Source: Bifidobacterium santillanense (GTDB taxonomy: Bacteria > Actinomycetota > Actinomycetes > Actinomycetales > Bifidobacteriaceae). Taken from it: a stretch of DNA of 64,000 nt. A program made the translations under genes and the position numbers. The notes under the pieces are model-generated. The model did not search any database. It had not been told where the DNA came from and worked only from the letters and a program-made list of their open reading frames with translations. Shown in pieces: positions 33,767 to 44,149 of this stretch. The stretch lies in contig NZ_JAFEJS010000010.1 in the NCBI RefSeq assembly GCF_018555385.1, positions 1 to 64,000 of the forward strand, read 5' to 3'. Positions within the stretch are counted from its first letter, which is position 1. Every line of letters starts with the position of its first letter.

Positions 33767-34432
33767 TCAGTCGAAGGCCAAAATGACGACGGCCGAGGCG
33801 ACGGGCCCGTCGTGGCTCAGGGAGAGGTGGATGCGGACCGGGGACGGCGATGGCGACGGGCCGGCTTCGAGCCGACGGACCGCGGCCGCGGAGGACGCGG
33901 CGGCGGCGCGCATCACCGCGTAAGGACCGGCGGCCGGATCGACGGAGGCCGACGCCGACGGGCCCATGTAAGCGCCGACGGACGCCGCGGCGCCGAACGA
34001 ACCGGACGACCCCGACGAGCCGGGGCGTCCGTACCCACCCGTCGATATCACACTTCCGGACGTGCCGGCCTCGGCGATCGCGGCGGCCATCGACGAGCGA
34101 AATGCGACGGCCGCCTCGCCGGACGGCGTCACATGAGGCACGCCGCGCGAATCGTCGAGGACCTCGATCGAGGACCATGGGAAGTCGTCGAGCGTGAACG
34201 GGTAGTCACCCTCCCCCAGCGCCTCGCACCACGCCTTGAGGAACGCCTCCTTGCCGGCCCACTTGGCCGCCAGATGCACGGCCTCGCCGTCGTTCTTGAG
34301 ACGGGCGCGGGTCGCGGCCTGGCGCACCTCGCGCACCGAGAACAGCCCGCGCATGCGCGAGCCCGGTTCGGCCAGCTGTTCGCCGAACGCCGCCACGTCG
34401 ACCACGTCGTGGCCCAATCCCAATACACTCAT
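33767..34432 (-). CDS. acpS: Holo-[acyl-carrier-protein] synthase with low-complexity insertion
   Basis: The roughly 221-residue protein is an AcpS-type phosphopantetheinyl transferase: VLGLGHDVVDV with the magnesium-binding Asp, LAAKWAGKEAFLKAW with the second acidic/basic pair, and the final strand HLSLSHDGPVASAVVIL. It transfers 4'-phosphopantetheine from CoA to Ser1861 of the type I synthase encoded directly upstream. Ordinary AcpS is about 120-130 residues; here a stretch of roughly 75 residues rich in Gly, Ser and Ala (about 112-188, DNA near 33860-34100) splits the domain just before the last strands. Two ATGs, at 34438 and 34432, are possible; the second has better spacing from AGGGTG. 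Confidence 0.85.
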   Translation of the reverse strand: MSVLGLGHDVVDVAAFGEQLAEPGSRMRGLFSVREVRQAATRARLKNDGEAVHLAAKWAGKEAFLKAWCEALGEGDYPFTLDDFPWSSIEVLDDSRGVPHVTPSGEAAVAFRSSMAAAIAEAGTSGSVISTGGYGRPGSSGSSGSFGAAASVGAYMGPSASASVDPAAGPYAVMRAAAASSAAAVRRLEAGPSPSPSPVRIHLSLSHDGPVASAVVILAFD

Positions 34433-34533
34433 GGACATCACCCTACCCGCTTCAAGGCCGCACCGACCGAATACGGAGCGAGGGGAGCGTCCCGGCGGAT
34501 GATGCTCCGCGGGATCGCTCCCCTCGTGGCGGA

Positions 34534-37500
34534 TCAGGCCTCGAAGTAGCCGGAGGCGTTCAGGCGCGCGTCCGGGTCGAGCAGCATGGCCTTCTCGACC
34601 TCGTGGGCGTCGTAGCGCGAACCGTCGGCCAGGCGCGTGCCGTCCTCGCGGAAGCGGCGGTTGTCGATCGGCTCGTAGAGCGCGGCGCGGCCCATCATGC
34701 CCTCCTCGAGGCGGCGCTGGCCGGCGGCCAGACGGGTGTTGGCGCGCTCGCGCCACGCCTCGAGGGCCGCCTCGCCGTCGGCCTTGGCCACGGCCGCCTC
34801 GAACGCGCCCGGATGGACGAGCGCGACGAAGCCGGAGACGTGTCCGAAGCCGAGCGACGTGGCGAGTCCCGCCTTGACCGGCGCGCCCTCGGCCGTGCGG
34901 CCGAACGCGTCCTCGCCGCCGCCGATGCGCAGCGGCCTCCTGAGCCAGACCATGTGGTCGTCCTTCGCGAGCTTCGGGTCGACGCAGTCGAGCGAGGCGT
35001 TCGCCGGGATCACACCGGAGCCGAACAGCTGCGTGAGTCCGTTGACCTGGAAGACGCAGGCGCCGCCCTTCGCGTGGCCGGTGAGGGTCTTCTGCGAGAT
35101 GACGAACAGCGGGTTGCCGTCGGTGCGGCCGATCGCGTGGGCGAGCGTGTTGTGCAGCTCGGACTCGTTCGGGTCGTTCGCGTTGGTGGACGTGTCGTGC
35201 TTGGAGACCACGGCGATGTCGTCCGGCGTGACGCCGAGCTTCGCCAGGTCGCGCACCAGCTTCGAGTCGCGTCCGCCGAGGCCGGCGGCCAGGGCGCCGA
35301 GCCCCGGGGCCGGGATCGACGTGTGGGCGCCGTCCGCGTAGGAGTGGACGAAGCCGATGACGCCGGCGACCGGCAGACCCAGCTTCAGCGCGATGTCGCC
35401 GCGCGTGAGCAGGATCGTGCCGCCGCCCTGGGACTCGAGGAAGCCGCCGCGGCGACGGTCGTTCGCGCGGCTGAAGAAGCGCGCGTCGATGCCCTTGGCG
35501 TACATCTCCTCGGAGTTGGCGGTCGCGTTCATGTTGCCGAAGCCGATCACGGACTCGACGCCGATGTCGTCGATCGCGCCGGTGACGACGAAGTCGGCCT
35601 TGCCGAGCGCGATCTTGTCGGCGCCCTCCTCGAGCGACACCGCGGCGGTGGCGCAGGCGGAGACCGGCTGGATCATGTTGCCGTAGCCGCCGATGTAGCT
35701 CTGCATCACGTGCGCGGCGACGACGTTCGGCAGCGCCTCCTGGAGGATGTCGGTCGGGATCTCGTGGTTGAGGAAGCGGTCGAGGTAGAGCTTGCGCATC
35801 GACATCATGCCGCCGAAGCCGGTGCCCTGCGTGGACGCGACCAACGACGGGTGGATGGCCTCAAGGATCTCGGCCGGGTTGAATCCGGCGGACAGGTAGG
35901 CGTCCACGGTGGTGACGATGTTCCACAGCGCGATCTCGTCGACGTCGCCGACCATCGAGGCGGGGATGCCCCACTTGACCGGGTCGAAGCCCTTCGGGAA
36001 CTGGCCGCCGACCGTGCGGGTCATGGCGGCGCGGCGCGGCACGCGGATCATCGAGCCGGCGTGGCGGGTGACGTTCCACTCGCCGGACTCGTCGTCCTTC
36101 GCGTAGGAGGTGTGGGCCTCGTCGAGCTTGACGTACTCGCGGGCGACGTCCTCGGTCGGCACGGAGAAGGTGACGTCGTGGTCGAGGTAGACCTCGGCCT
36201 CCTCCTCGTCGGAGCCGTCCCTGTAGTCGTTGCCCATGCCCTCCTCGAACGGGCGGATGCCGGAGCGGGCCACGACCTCGTCGTGGTAGCGTTCGGCGAT
36301 GTCCTCCTCGGGCACGAGGTTGCCGTCGGTGTCGTACCAGCCGGGCTTGGGGCTGTCGGCCCAGGTCAGCAGGCCCATGTTCCACGCGAGTTCCAGCACG
36401 GCGCCGGCGTTGAGGTCGACGGTGCCGTCGGGGTGGATGCCGAGTTCGGCCTGGGCGCGCGTGCGGCCGGAGCCCCACGGGCCCAGCTCGCCGACGGAGA
36501 CGATGACGATCTCGTCCTCCGGACGGGCGGTGACGGACTTCCAGTCGTCGAGGTCGACGTGCGGCTGGTGCGGGGTGTGCGGGGTGGGCAGCGCCTTGAT
36601 GACGGTCGCGTCGGAGACGGAGCCGTCCGCCGTGCTTTCCGGTTCGCCCTTCGCGGCGTCCGATGCGGCGGCCTTGGCGGCGTCCGCCTCGGCCTCCGCG
36701 CGCAGCGCCTTGATGTCGATGGGCTCGGAACCGAGGCCGCCGGTCAGGTCCACGTCGAGCGGCGCCTTGGCGGCCGCCTCGCGCGATTCGGCGGTGCACA
36801 GGTCGAGCAGCTTGGCCGCGATCTGTTCGGTCGAGTACGTGTGGATGCCGTGGCGTTCGACGACCGCGACGAGCGGGTCGTTGCCGCCCATGAGTCCGGT
36901 GCCGCGCACCCAGCCGATCTTCGGGTGGGCGAAGGTCACGCGGCCCGCCCACGCGTCGCGCTCGGCGCGGGCGCGGTTGACGACCGCGTCGAAGGCCGAC
37001 TTGACCTCGCCGTACGCGCCGTCGCCGCCGAACACGCCACGGTTCGGGGAACCGGGCAGGACGACGTGGAGACGGTGCTGCACGTCGGTGTCGGCGCCGA
37101 TACGGGACAGGCCGGCGATCGCGCGCTCGACGCCCCAGAGCATCAGGCGCGCCTGCGACTCGAACAGTTCGCCGGAGTCGGCGAGGGTGCCGTGGACCGG
37201 CGGGGCCGCGAACGGGAAGAACAGCGTCGGCTCGTACGCGGGCTTGAGGATGGTGGTCGTCGCGCCGGTCGTCTTCTTCTGGACGTTGCCGACCCAGTCG
37301 ACGAGCGCGTCGACGTCGCGGAAGCTGGACAGGTTCGCGGGCACGAGCCACAGGCGGGCGTCGCCGGCCGCGTGGGAGCGGTACGCCTGCTTGGCCCACG
37401 CCTTGATCGACGGCCTGAAGCTGTGCGACGTGGCGAGGACGGTCGCGCCTCCCGCAAGCAGACCCTCGACCACCTGCGCGGCGATTGAGTTCGGGCTCAC

Positions 37501-40500
37501 GCCGGTGACCACGGCGACGTCGCCCGCGAAGCGGGACGCGGCGTCGTCGGACGAGGCCGGTTCGAGGGCCTCGGCGGCGATGCGGGCGAAGACGTCCTTG
37601 AGCGCCTCGTCGTCCGCCTTGGAGGCGAACCACCGCGCCTCGGCGGCGACGGCCTTGCCCAGGCCCACGAAGGAGCCCTCGAGGGCGGAGGCGTCGTGCT
37701 CGTAGAACGCGCGGGCGAGGTCCTCGCGGGCGGAGGCCCAGCGGTCGTCGAGGAGGATGGCCTTGGCGGCGTCGAAGCGCGGCTCGACCTGCTTGGGCCA
37801 GTCGGAGCCGAGCTCCGCGTTGACGGCCTCGACCACGGCGGCGTTCTCGTCCTCGCCCTCCTCGGGGGCCGGGGCGGCCACGCCGAGCTCGTTCAGGACG
37901 AAGCGTGCGGTGGCGGCGAGCACGCCGTTCGAGCCGGTGACCTTCTCGGCGAAGGCGTCGAGCGCGGCGGAGTCGACCACCGCGCCGCCGGCCGAACCGC
38001 CGGCGGACGGCTTGGAGACGGCCACGCCCTTGGTCTGACCGACGAGGGCCACGGCGTCGTCGATGAGCTGGTCGGCGGCGGCCGCGTTGGCGACGGCGCC
38101 GGTCGGCAGCTTCGCGAGGTCGCCGCCGCGGGAGCTCGCGCCCTCGCGGGTGTCGAGCAGGAGCGCGGCGGTCGTGGCGGCCACCCAGCCCTCGCCGAGC
38201 TTCCACACGCCGGTCACGCGCTCGCGGATGTGCGCGGGTTTGACGCCGGCGGCGCCGAACAGGGCGCGCAGACGGTCGCGGATGGCCTCGGAGAGGACCG
38301 GTCCGAACGGCTTGTAGTTCGGGGCGACCTTGTTGACGAGCTTGGCGAGCTGGTCGAGGGTCGCCTCGGCGGCGCCGTCGACGCTGGCCACGCCCAGTTC
38401 GGAGCTGATGTCCATGAGCAGCTGGTTGCGGCGCGAGGAGACGCCGTTGGTCAGGGTGTCGGTGGTGTCGGAGGAGCCGATCTGGTCGAGGCGCAGCTTG
38501 GCGGAGTAGGCCATGAGCACGCCGATCGCGTCGGACGCCTTGAACGGCAGGTCCTCGGCCGGGCCGGCGGCCGCGGAACCGAGGTCGGCGACGGCGGAGC
38601 CGGCTGCCGGGGCGGCGGCCTGGACCGGGGCCGGCTCGGCGGCAGGCTTGGCGGCGGCGGTCGGAGCGGACACGGCGGCGGGAGCGGGCTGAGCGGCGGC
38701 CGCCTCGACCGGGGCGGACTCGGCCTCCGGCTCGTCCGGCACGAGCGAGTCGGAATCCGTCATATAGACGCGGCCCTCGTCGCGGCCGACGTTGTAGACG
38801 GTGACGTCGGTGGTGGAGAACTCGGGCAGACGCAGGGTCTTGGCACCGAGGTTCGCGAGGGTCGGGGCGTTGCCGAGGCCGACCTCGACGTACTCCTCGA
38901 CGCCGAGACCGCCCTGGGCGGCGTGGCGGAAGAGCAGCGACTGGGTCTCGATCCAGCGCACCGGGGAGGCGAACTGCCAGGAGAGCAGCTCGGTCAGCAG
39001 CAGGCGGCCGAGCTTCTGGTCGTCCTCCGCGTAGGAGTCCCACACGGCCGGGTCGTCGAGCGCCTCCTTGATGCGGGTCGACGGCACGACCTCGAGGATC
39101 TTCGCCGCGAACTCGCGCGTCATCTCGAACGGGCAGGCCACGAGGTTCGGGATGTAGCGGCCGACCAGACGCCCGCGGTAGTCGATGTGCTTGGGCAGCA
39201 GCGCGTCGAGCTTGTCGCGGAACTCCGGCACGCCCTTGCGCAGCAGCGTGGAATGGAACGGCACGTCGATGCCCGGCACGAGCATGAACGCCGGCTTGCC
39301 ACCCGCCTCCCTGGCGCGGCGGTTCGCGTCCTCCTTCAGGGCCTTGAGGCCGGCGATGGTGCCGGCGACCGCGTACTGCGCGCCCGCGAGGTTGTAGTTG
39401 ACGATCTGCAGGAACTCGCCGCTCTTTTCGGCGACGGACTCCACGTACGCCTTGACGTGCGCGTCGTCCACACCGAACTGGTTCGGGCGCAGCGCGCCCA
39501 TGCGGTAGTTGGAGCGGCCCTGCGCGTCGCGCTCGATCAAGTGGTGCATCGTCGAGCCGCGGTGGAACACGAGCTCGAGCACGGTCTCCAGCGGGATCAC
39601 GCCGGCGAACGCGGACAGGGCGTTGTACTCGCCGAGCGAGTGGCCGGCGAAGTAGGCCGGCCAGATGTCGCTGCCGGACTCGCGCAGACGCGCGGTCTGG
39701 GCGAACGCGACGGTGGCGAGCGCGACCTGCGTGAACTGCGTGAGGTTGAGCAGTCCCTCCGGGTGGCGGTAGGTGACGCCGTTGGCGGTGAGCTCCTTCG
39801 GGTTATCGCGCACGAGGGCGATGATCGAGAAGCCGAGCTTGGCGCGGGTGAGCCTGTCGGCGCGCTCCCACACGTCGCGGGCGGCGGGCGACTTGGCGCG
39901 TTCGTCGAGGGCCATGCCCTGCTTCTGGATGCCCTGACCGGGGTAGACGAAGGCGGCGCGCGGGGCGCGGACGAGCGCGGTACCGCGCGAGACGAGCTGT
40001 CCGGCGATGCGGCAGGTGACCTCGAGGGCCATGCCGCCGTGGTCGACCTTGCCGACGCGTTCGACGGAGATCTCGACGCGGTCGTTCAGCTGGACCATGC
40101 CGTACATGTTGTAGGTCCAGCCGGCGATCTCGTAGTGGGCGCCCTTGTCGTCGGTCGCCTGGGCGGCGTGCTGGGCGGTGGCGGACAGCCACATGCCGTG
40201 CACGAGCGGGGCCGCGAGGCCGGAGATGGCCGCGCCGCGCTTCGAGGTGTGGATCGGGTTGAAGTCGCCGGAGGTGCGGGCGAACGCGGTCATGTCGCCC
40301 GGAGCGGTGACCGTGACGCGGCGCAGCAGACGGCGCGGCGTCGGCAGGATCGCGGTCCGCTCCTCGCCGTCCTCCTCGGAGGCGGTCGGGTGGGAGGCGA
40401 GCCAGTCGCCGTATTCCGGCGCCTCAGGCGGCAGCGCGTCGGAGTAGACGCGGCCGCGGATCGCGAAGCGCTCGGTCTCGCGGGCGAGCAGGGTGCCGTC

Positions 40501-43500
40501 GGCGGCGGTGTGCGTCACGTGGATGGTGACGACGCGGCCGGAGGCGGACTCGAAGTAGTCCTCGGCCCAGGATTCGAGGGCGACGGTCTCGCCGACGTGC
40601 CTGAGGAGCTCGTCCTCGCTCTCCTCGAGTTCAATGAGGTGGTCGAGGTGGACGGCGTTGAGCAGGCCCTCGATGACCGGGTAGCCCTTGACGGACACGG
40701 AGCCGAGCGCGGCGTAGATCGCCGGCCAGGCCGGGCCGACCAGCGCGTCGGGCGCGATGCGGGAGGCCCTGAGGGTGTCCGGCAGAGCGCCGCCGGTCGC
40801 GGCCTCGTGGTCGTAGCCGAGGTTCGCGGAGAACGTGTAGTGGGCGTGCGCGACGCCGAACGGATGGCCCTTGTCGCCCTCGGCCTTCTCGATCTCGGGC
40901 ATCGCGACGAGCTCGTCGCCGGTGATGGCGGTGTTGCCGATGCCGGCCGTGGCGGCGAGCATCGCGTACACGTCGGGGATGAGGCGCTCGCGGTTGACGA
41001 TCGGCATGCCGCCGGTCGCGTCCTTCGGCACCGTCAGCGGGATGACGATGTCGCGCACGGCGTGCTTGGAGGCGCCGCCGTCCGGGTCGTTGTCCCAGTA
41101 GGTGTCGAGGTGGATGTCGAGGTCGTACTCGCCCTTGGCCTCGTCGACGGCGCGGATCTCGTAGTCCTTGTCGCCGAGCGCGGTGCCGTAGGCCGGGTTG
41201 TCGGTCACGTGGCCGACCCAGGAGATGTTCGGGGACTTGCGGATGAAGTCCTCGGCGTTCACGGCCTCGCCGAGCGTCGCGTAGAGCGGCTCGGTCGCGG
41301 CAGTCTCGCCGTCGAGCGTCTTCGCGCGCTCGATCGCGGCGGCCTCGAAGCGGCCGAGGATGTCGGCCACCGGCTCGTCGACGGTCGTGATGCCGGCCAC
41401 GGAGATCGGGCCGGGGATGACGCGCACGGAGTCAGCCGGGTAGCGCGGGTCCTCGGACTGCCACAGCTGGTCCTGGCCCCACCAGCGCAGCAGGTCGTTG
41501 TCGATGACCGGCACGAACGGCATCGGCTTGGGGTATTCGCGCACGAGCACCGGGAACCACGCCTCGTCGGCGGGGGTCACGGTGATGTCGGCGACCTGCG
41601 GATACGCCTTCTTCAGGGCGGCGATGGCCGGCGCGGGGTCGGCGATCACGTCGTCGCGCGTCACGTCGAGCCTGGAGTCGAACTCGCCGGAGTCGACGTT
41701 GGCGACGCGGGCCTCGATGCGGTGCAGCAGGTCGAGGAAGCGGTCGGCGTACGTGTCGTCGACCCACGGGTAGGCGAGCTCGGCGAAGCGCTGGGCCCAC
41801 TGGAGGTAGGTCATCGACTTCAGGTCGCCGAAGTACGGCTTGGCGGTCCTGTCGAGCGCGGCGATGATCTCGTCGCGACGGGATTCGAGCTCCTCCGGGT
41901 GCTTCATGACGCGCACGAGCAGTCGGCCGCAATCGGCGGAGGCGTTCTCCACCTCGTAGATGTCGGCGTGCAGGTGGGACAGGCCGGAAGCGACGCCGCC
42001 CACGGACTTGCCGGACGGCACCCACGTCTCGCCGGCCGGACCGAACGGGTCGGCCTCGCCGGCGGCAGCGGCGGTCTCGGGCGTGATGCCGGGCGTCGCG
42101 ACGAGCAGCTTCTTGACCTCGGGGCTGGTGTGGGCCTCCTTGGCGGTCATCACGGCGGTGCCGACGAGCACGCCGTCGACCGGCATGTCGGGCAGGCCGT
42201 AGGCGCGCGACCATTCGCCGGACAGGTAGTCGGCCGCGCGTTCGGGCGTGCCGATGCCGCCGCCGGCGACGAGCACGAGGTTGTCGCAGGCGCGCACCTC
42301 GGCGTAGGTGGAGGTCAGCAGGTCGTCGAGCGACTCCCAGCTGTGGTGGCCGCCGGCGGCGCCGCCCTCGACCTGCATGAGGATGACGGTCGGGGCGACG
42401 GCCTTGGCGATGCGGATGACCTGGCGGATCTGGTCGACGGTGCCGGGCTTGAAGCTCACGTACGGCAGGCCGTCCTTCTTCAGCTGTGCGATCAGCGTGA
42501 CGGCCTCGTCGAGCTCGGGCACGCCGGCGGAGACGACGACGCCGTCGATCGGGGCGCCGGACGCGCGCTTCTTCGGCACGATGCGCGAGGAGCCGAACTG
42601 CAGGTTCCACAGGTAGCGGTCCATGAACATCGCGTTGAACTCGACGGTGCGGCCCTCGTCGAGCAGCTCCTCGAGGCGGGCGACGTGGCGGTCGAACACC
42701 TCGGCGGTGACCTGGCCGCCGCCGGCGAGCTCGGCCCAGTAGCCGGCGTTCGCGGCGGCCGCGACGATCTCGGGGTCGACGGTGGTGGGGGTCATGCCGG
42801 GCAGCAGCACCGGCGGCTTGCCGGTGAGCTCGGAGAACCGGGTGACCAGGCGGTCGCCGGCGGGCGTGGAGGCCACGTGCGGTGCGAACGCCTTCCAGTT
42901 CTGGGTGCGGGCGGGCTCGGCGGTCGCGGTGGAGAGCGCGGCGCGCTCGGCGAGGGTGGTCGCCTCGACGACGCCCACGCCGGTGCCCTCGACGACGTTG
43001 CCGATGAGCTTGCCGAGCGTGTTGCCCGGACCCAGGTCGACGATCCACAGTTTGGCCGGGTCGGCGTCCTCGAGCGCGGCGCGCACGCGGGCGGCCCAGT
43101 CGACGTGGTTGAGGAGCACCTCCTCGGCGAGCGCGCGGGCGCGGTCCTCGTCGAAGCCGCACGCGCCGGCCCATGCGACGGCCTGCTCGACGGCCGGCCT
43201 CATGAGCGGGGAGTGGAACGGCAGGGTGACGTCGAGGTATTCGAGCACGGGCGCGAACACGGCGCCGCCGCGCACCTTCTCCTCGCGCAGGCGGGCCTGC
43301 TTCCTGTGCTCCTTGGCCGCCTCGACGCCGAACGCGGCGAGGTCCTCCGGGAAGCCGGAGAGCACGTGGTGGTTGGCGGAGTTGGTCACGGCGATGGAGA
43401 TCGGGCCGCGCGGGTTGTTGACGCGCTTGGCGAGCGCCTCGACCTGGGCGCGCGTGGCGCCGCGCACGGAGAGCATCGGGCTGGCCTCGCCGGCGCGCGG

Positions 43501-44019
43501 GGTGAGTGCGAGTTCGCGGGCGACCCGGGTGCCGGCGGCGCCGATCAGCGCGGCGGTGGCGAGGATCTCGTCGATCTGGTCGCGGGCGGCGTCGATGGAG
43601 CCGGCCTGAAGGATCGCCTTGACCATGTGCACGGCGAGCACGCCCTGCGAGTGGCCGAGCACGGCCGTCGGGTGCGCGCGGGTGACGTCGTAGCCGAGGT
43701 GGTTCAGGTCGATGAGCGCGCCGAGCTGGGTCAGGGCGATGCCCTCGACGGAGGCGGTGGCGTCGGCCGCGGCCCCGAGACGGGCCGGGTTAGGCGTGAA
43801 GCCGAACAGGTCGACCGGCCGGCCCGTGGTGGCGAGCAGATCGGCGTTGACCGGGGTGAGCTTGGCGTAGGCGGCGTCCACGTGCGCGTGCAGCGCGTCG
43901 GCGATCTCCGGGTCGGTGGTTTGGTCGGCGAGCGCGACCGGCCACGGCGTGGACTGGCCGGCGAAGGCGAGCGCGTGCGGTTCGCCCTCGGCCAGGCGGT
44001 TGAGGAAGAAGGTGGTCAT
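34534..44019 (-). CDS. fas: Type I fatty acid synthase (bacterial FAS-I)
   Basis: The 3,161-residue multienzyme makes fatty acids from acetyl- and malonyl-CoA. Domain order matches actinobacterial FAS-I: acetyltransferase (GHSQG, nucleophile S124), enoyl reductase (glycine-rich flavin region, about 385-700, GGAAGGHHSWE), dehydratase hot-dog (FNPIHTSKRG, H1257), malonyl/palmitoyl transferase (GHSLGEYN, S1461), acyl carrier protein (NGVSSRRNQ, phosphopantetheine on S1861), ketoreductase (VVTGVSPNSIAAQ, about 2174) and ketosynthase (SACATAAVS, C2789; HDTSTNANDPNE; KTLTGHAKGG). An Ala/Pro-rich linker near 1765-1815 precedes the ACP. The fungal C-terminal phosphopantetheinyl transferase is absent and is supplied by acpS 101 bp downstream. 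Confidence 0.97.
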   Translation of the reverse strand: MTTFFLNRLAEGEPHALAFAGQSTPWPVALADQTTDPEIADALHAHVDAAYAKLTPVNADLLATTGRPVDLFGFTPNPARLGAAADATASVEGIALTQLGALIDLNHLGYDVTRAHPTAVLGHSQGVLAVHMVKAILQAGSIDAARDQIDEILATAALIGAAGTRVARELALTPRAGEASPMLSVRGATRAQVEALAKRVNNPRGPISIAVTNSANHHVLSGFPEDLAAFGVEAAKEHRKQARLREEKVRGGAVFAPVLEYLDVTLPFHSPLMRPAVEQAVAWAGACGFDEDRARALAEEVLLNHVDWAARVRAALEDADPAKLWIVDLGPGNTLGKLIGNVVEGTGVGVVEATTLAERAALSTATAEPARTQNWKAFAPHVASTPAGDRLVTRFSELTGKPPVLLPGMTPTTVDPEIVAAAANAGYWAELAGGGQVTAEVFDRHVARLEELLDEGRTVEFNAMFMDRYLWNLQFGSSRIVPKKRASGAPIDGVVVSAGVPELDEAVTLIAQLKKDGLPYVSFKPGTVDQIRQVIRIAKAVAPTVILMQVEGGAAGGHHSWESLDDLLTSTYAEVRACDNLVLVAGGGIGTPERAADYLSGEWSRAYGLPDMPVDGVLVGTAVMTAKEAHTSPEVKKLLVATPGITPETAAAAGEADPFGPAGETWVPSGKSVGGVASGLSHLHADIYEVENASADCGRLLVRVMKHPEELESRRDEIIAALDRTAKPYFGDLKSMTYLQWAQRFAELAYPWVDDTYADRFLDLLHRIEARVANVDSGEFDSRLDVTRDDVIADPAPAIAALKKAYPQVADITVTPADEAWFPVLVREYPKPMPFVPVIDNDLLRWWGQDQLWQSEDPRYPADSVRVIPGPISVAGITTVDEPVADILGRFEAAAIERAKTLDGETAATEPLYATLGEAVNAEDFIRKSPNISWVGHVTDNPAYGTALGDKDYEIRAVDEAKGEYDLDIHLDTYWDNDPDGGASKHAVRDIVIPLTVPKDATGGMPIVNRERLIPDVYAMLAATAGIGNTAITGDELVAMPEIEKAEGDKGHPFGVAHAHYTFSANLGYDHEAATGGALPDTLRASRIAPDALVGPAWPAIYAALGSVSVKGYPVIEGLLNAVHLDHLIELEESEDELLRHVGETVALESWAEDYFESASGRVVTIHVTHTAADGTLLARETERFAIRGRVYSDALPPEAPEYGDWLASHPTASEEDGEERTAILPTPRRLLRRVTVTAPGDMTAFARTSGDFNPIHTSKRGAAISGLAAPLVHGMWLSATAQHAAQATDDKGAHYEIAGWTYNMYGMVQLNDRVEISVERVGKVDHGGMALEVTCRIAGQLVSRGTALVRAPRAAFVYPGQGIQKQGMALDERAKSPAARDVWERADRLTRAKLGFSIIALVRDNPKELTANGVTYRHPEGLLNLTQFTQVALATVAFAQTARLRESGSDIWPAYFAGHSLGEYNALSAFAGVIPLETVLELVFHRGSTMHHLIERDAQGRSNYRMGALRPNQFGVDDAHVKAYVESVAEKSGEFLQIVNYNLAGAQYAVAGTIAGLKALKEDANRRAREAGGKPAFMLVPGIDVPFHSTLLRKGVPEFRDKLDALLPKHIDYRGRLVGRYIPNLVACPFEMTREFAAKILEVVPSTRIKEALDDPAVWDSYAEDDQKLGRLLLTELLSWQFASPVRWIETQSLLFRHAAQGGLGVEEYVEVGLGNAPTLANLGAKTLRLPEFSTTDVTVYNVGRDEGRVYMTDSDSLVPDEPEAESAPVEAAAAQPAPAAVSAPTAAAKPAAEPAPVQAAAPAAGSAVADLGSAAAGPAEDLPFKASDAIGVLMAYSAKLRLDQIGSSDTTDTLTNGVSSRRNQLLMDISSELGVASVDGAAEATLDQLAKLVNKVAPNYKPFGPVLSEAIRDRLRALFGAAGVKPAHIRERVTGVWKLGEGWVAATTAALLLDTREGASSRGGDLAKLPTGAVANAAAADQLIDDAVALVGQTKGVAVSKPSAGGSAGGAVVDSAALDAFAEKVTGSNGVLAATARFVLNELGVAAPAPEEGEDENAAVVEAVNAELGSDWPKQVEPRFDAAKAILLDDRWASAREDLARAFYEHDASALEGSFVGLGKAVAAEARWFASKADDEALKDVFARIAAEALEPASSDDAASRFAGDVAVVTGVSPNSIAAQVVEGLLAGGATVLATSHSFRPSIKAWAKQAYRSHAAGDARLWLVPANLSSFRDVDALVDWVGNVQKKTTGATTTILKPAYEPTLFFPFAAPPVHGTLADSGELFESQARLMLWGVERAIAGLSRIGADTDVQHRLHVVLPGSPNRGVFGGDGAYGEVKSAFDAVVNRARAERDAWAGRVTFAHPKIGWVRGTGLMGGNDPLVAVVERHGIHTYSTEQIAAKLLDLCTAESREAAAKAPLDVDLTGGLGSEPIDIKALRAEAEADAAKAAASDAAKGEPESTADGSVSDATVIKALPTPHTPHQPHVDLDDWKSVTARPEDEIVIVSVGELGPWGSGRTRAQAELGIHPDGTVDLNAGAVLELAWNMGLLTWADSPKPGWYDTDGNLVPEEDIAERYHDEVVARSGIRPFEEGMGNDYRDGSDEEEAEVYLDHDVTFSVPTEDVAREYVKLDEAHTSYAKDDESGEWNVTRHAGSMIRVPRRAAMTRTVGGQFPKGFDPVKWGIPASMVGDVDEIALWNIVTTVDAYLSAGFNPAEILEAIHPSLVASTQGTGFGGMMSMRKLYLDRFLNHEIPTDILQEALPNVVAAHVMQSYIGGYGNMIQPVSACATAAVSLEEGADKIALGKADFVVTGAIDDIGVESVIGFGNMNATANSEEMYAKGIDARFFSRANDRRRGGFLESQGGGTILLTRGDIALKLGLPVAGVIGFVHSYADGAHTSIPAPGLGALAAGLGGRDSKLVRDLAKLGVTPDDIAVVSKHDTSTNANDPNESELHNTLAHAIGRTDGNPLFVISQKTLTGHAKGGACVFQVNGLTQLFGSGVIPANASLDCVDPKLAKDDHMVWLRRPLRIGGGEDAFGRTAEGAPVKAGLATSLGFGHVSGFVALVHPGAFEAAVAKADGEAALEAWRERANTRLAAGQRRLEEGMMGRAALYEPIDNRRFREDGTRLADGSRYDAHEVEKAMLLDPDARLNASGYFEA

Positions 44020-44149
44020 GATGGTTGGTGTTCCTATCTGTGTTGTTGCGTAGGTCTGTGGTTACGTTCTGCTATGCGGATGGCTCCGTCGGCGGACAGT
44101 CCACCGGACTGTCCACCTCCTCGCGTGATCGGTCTGCCGAGCGGACCGA

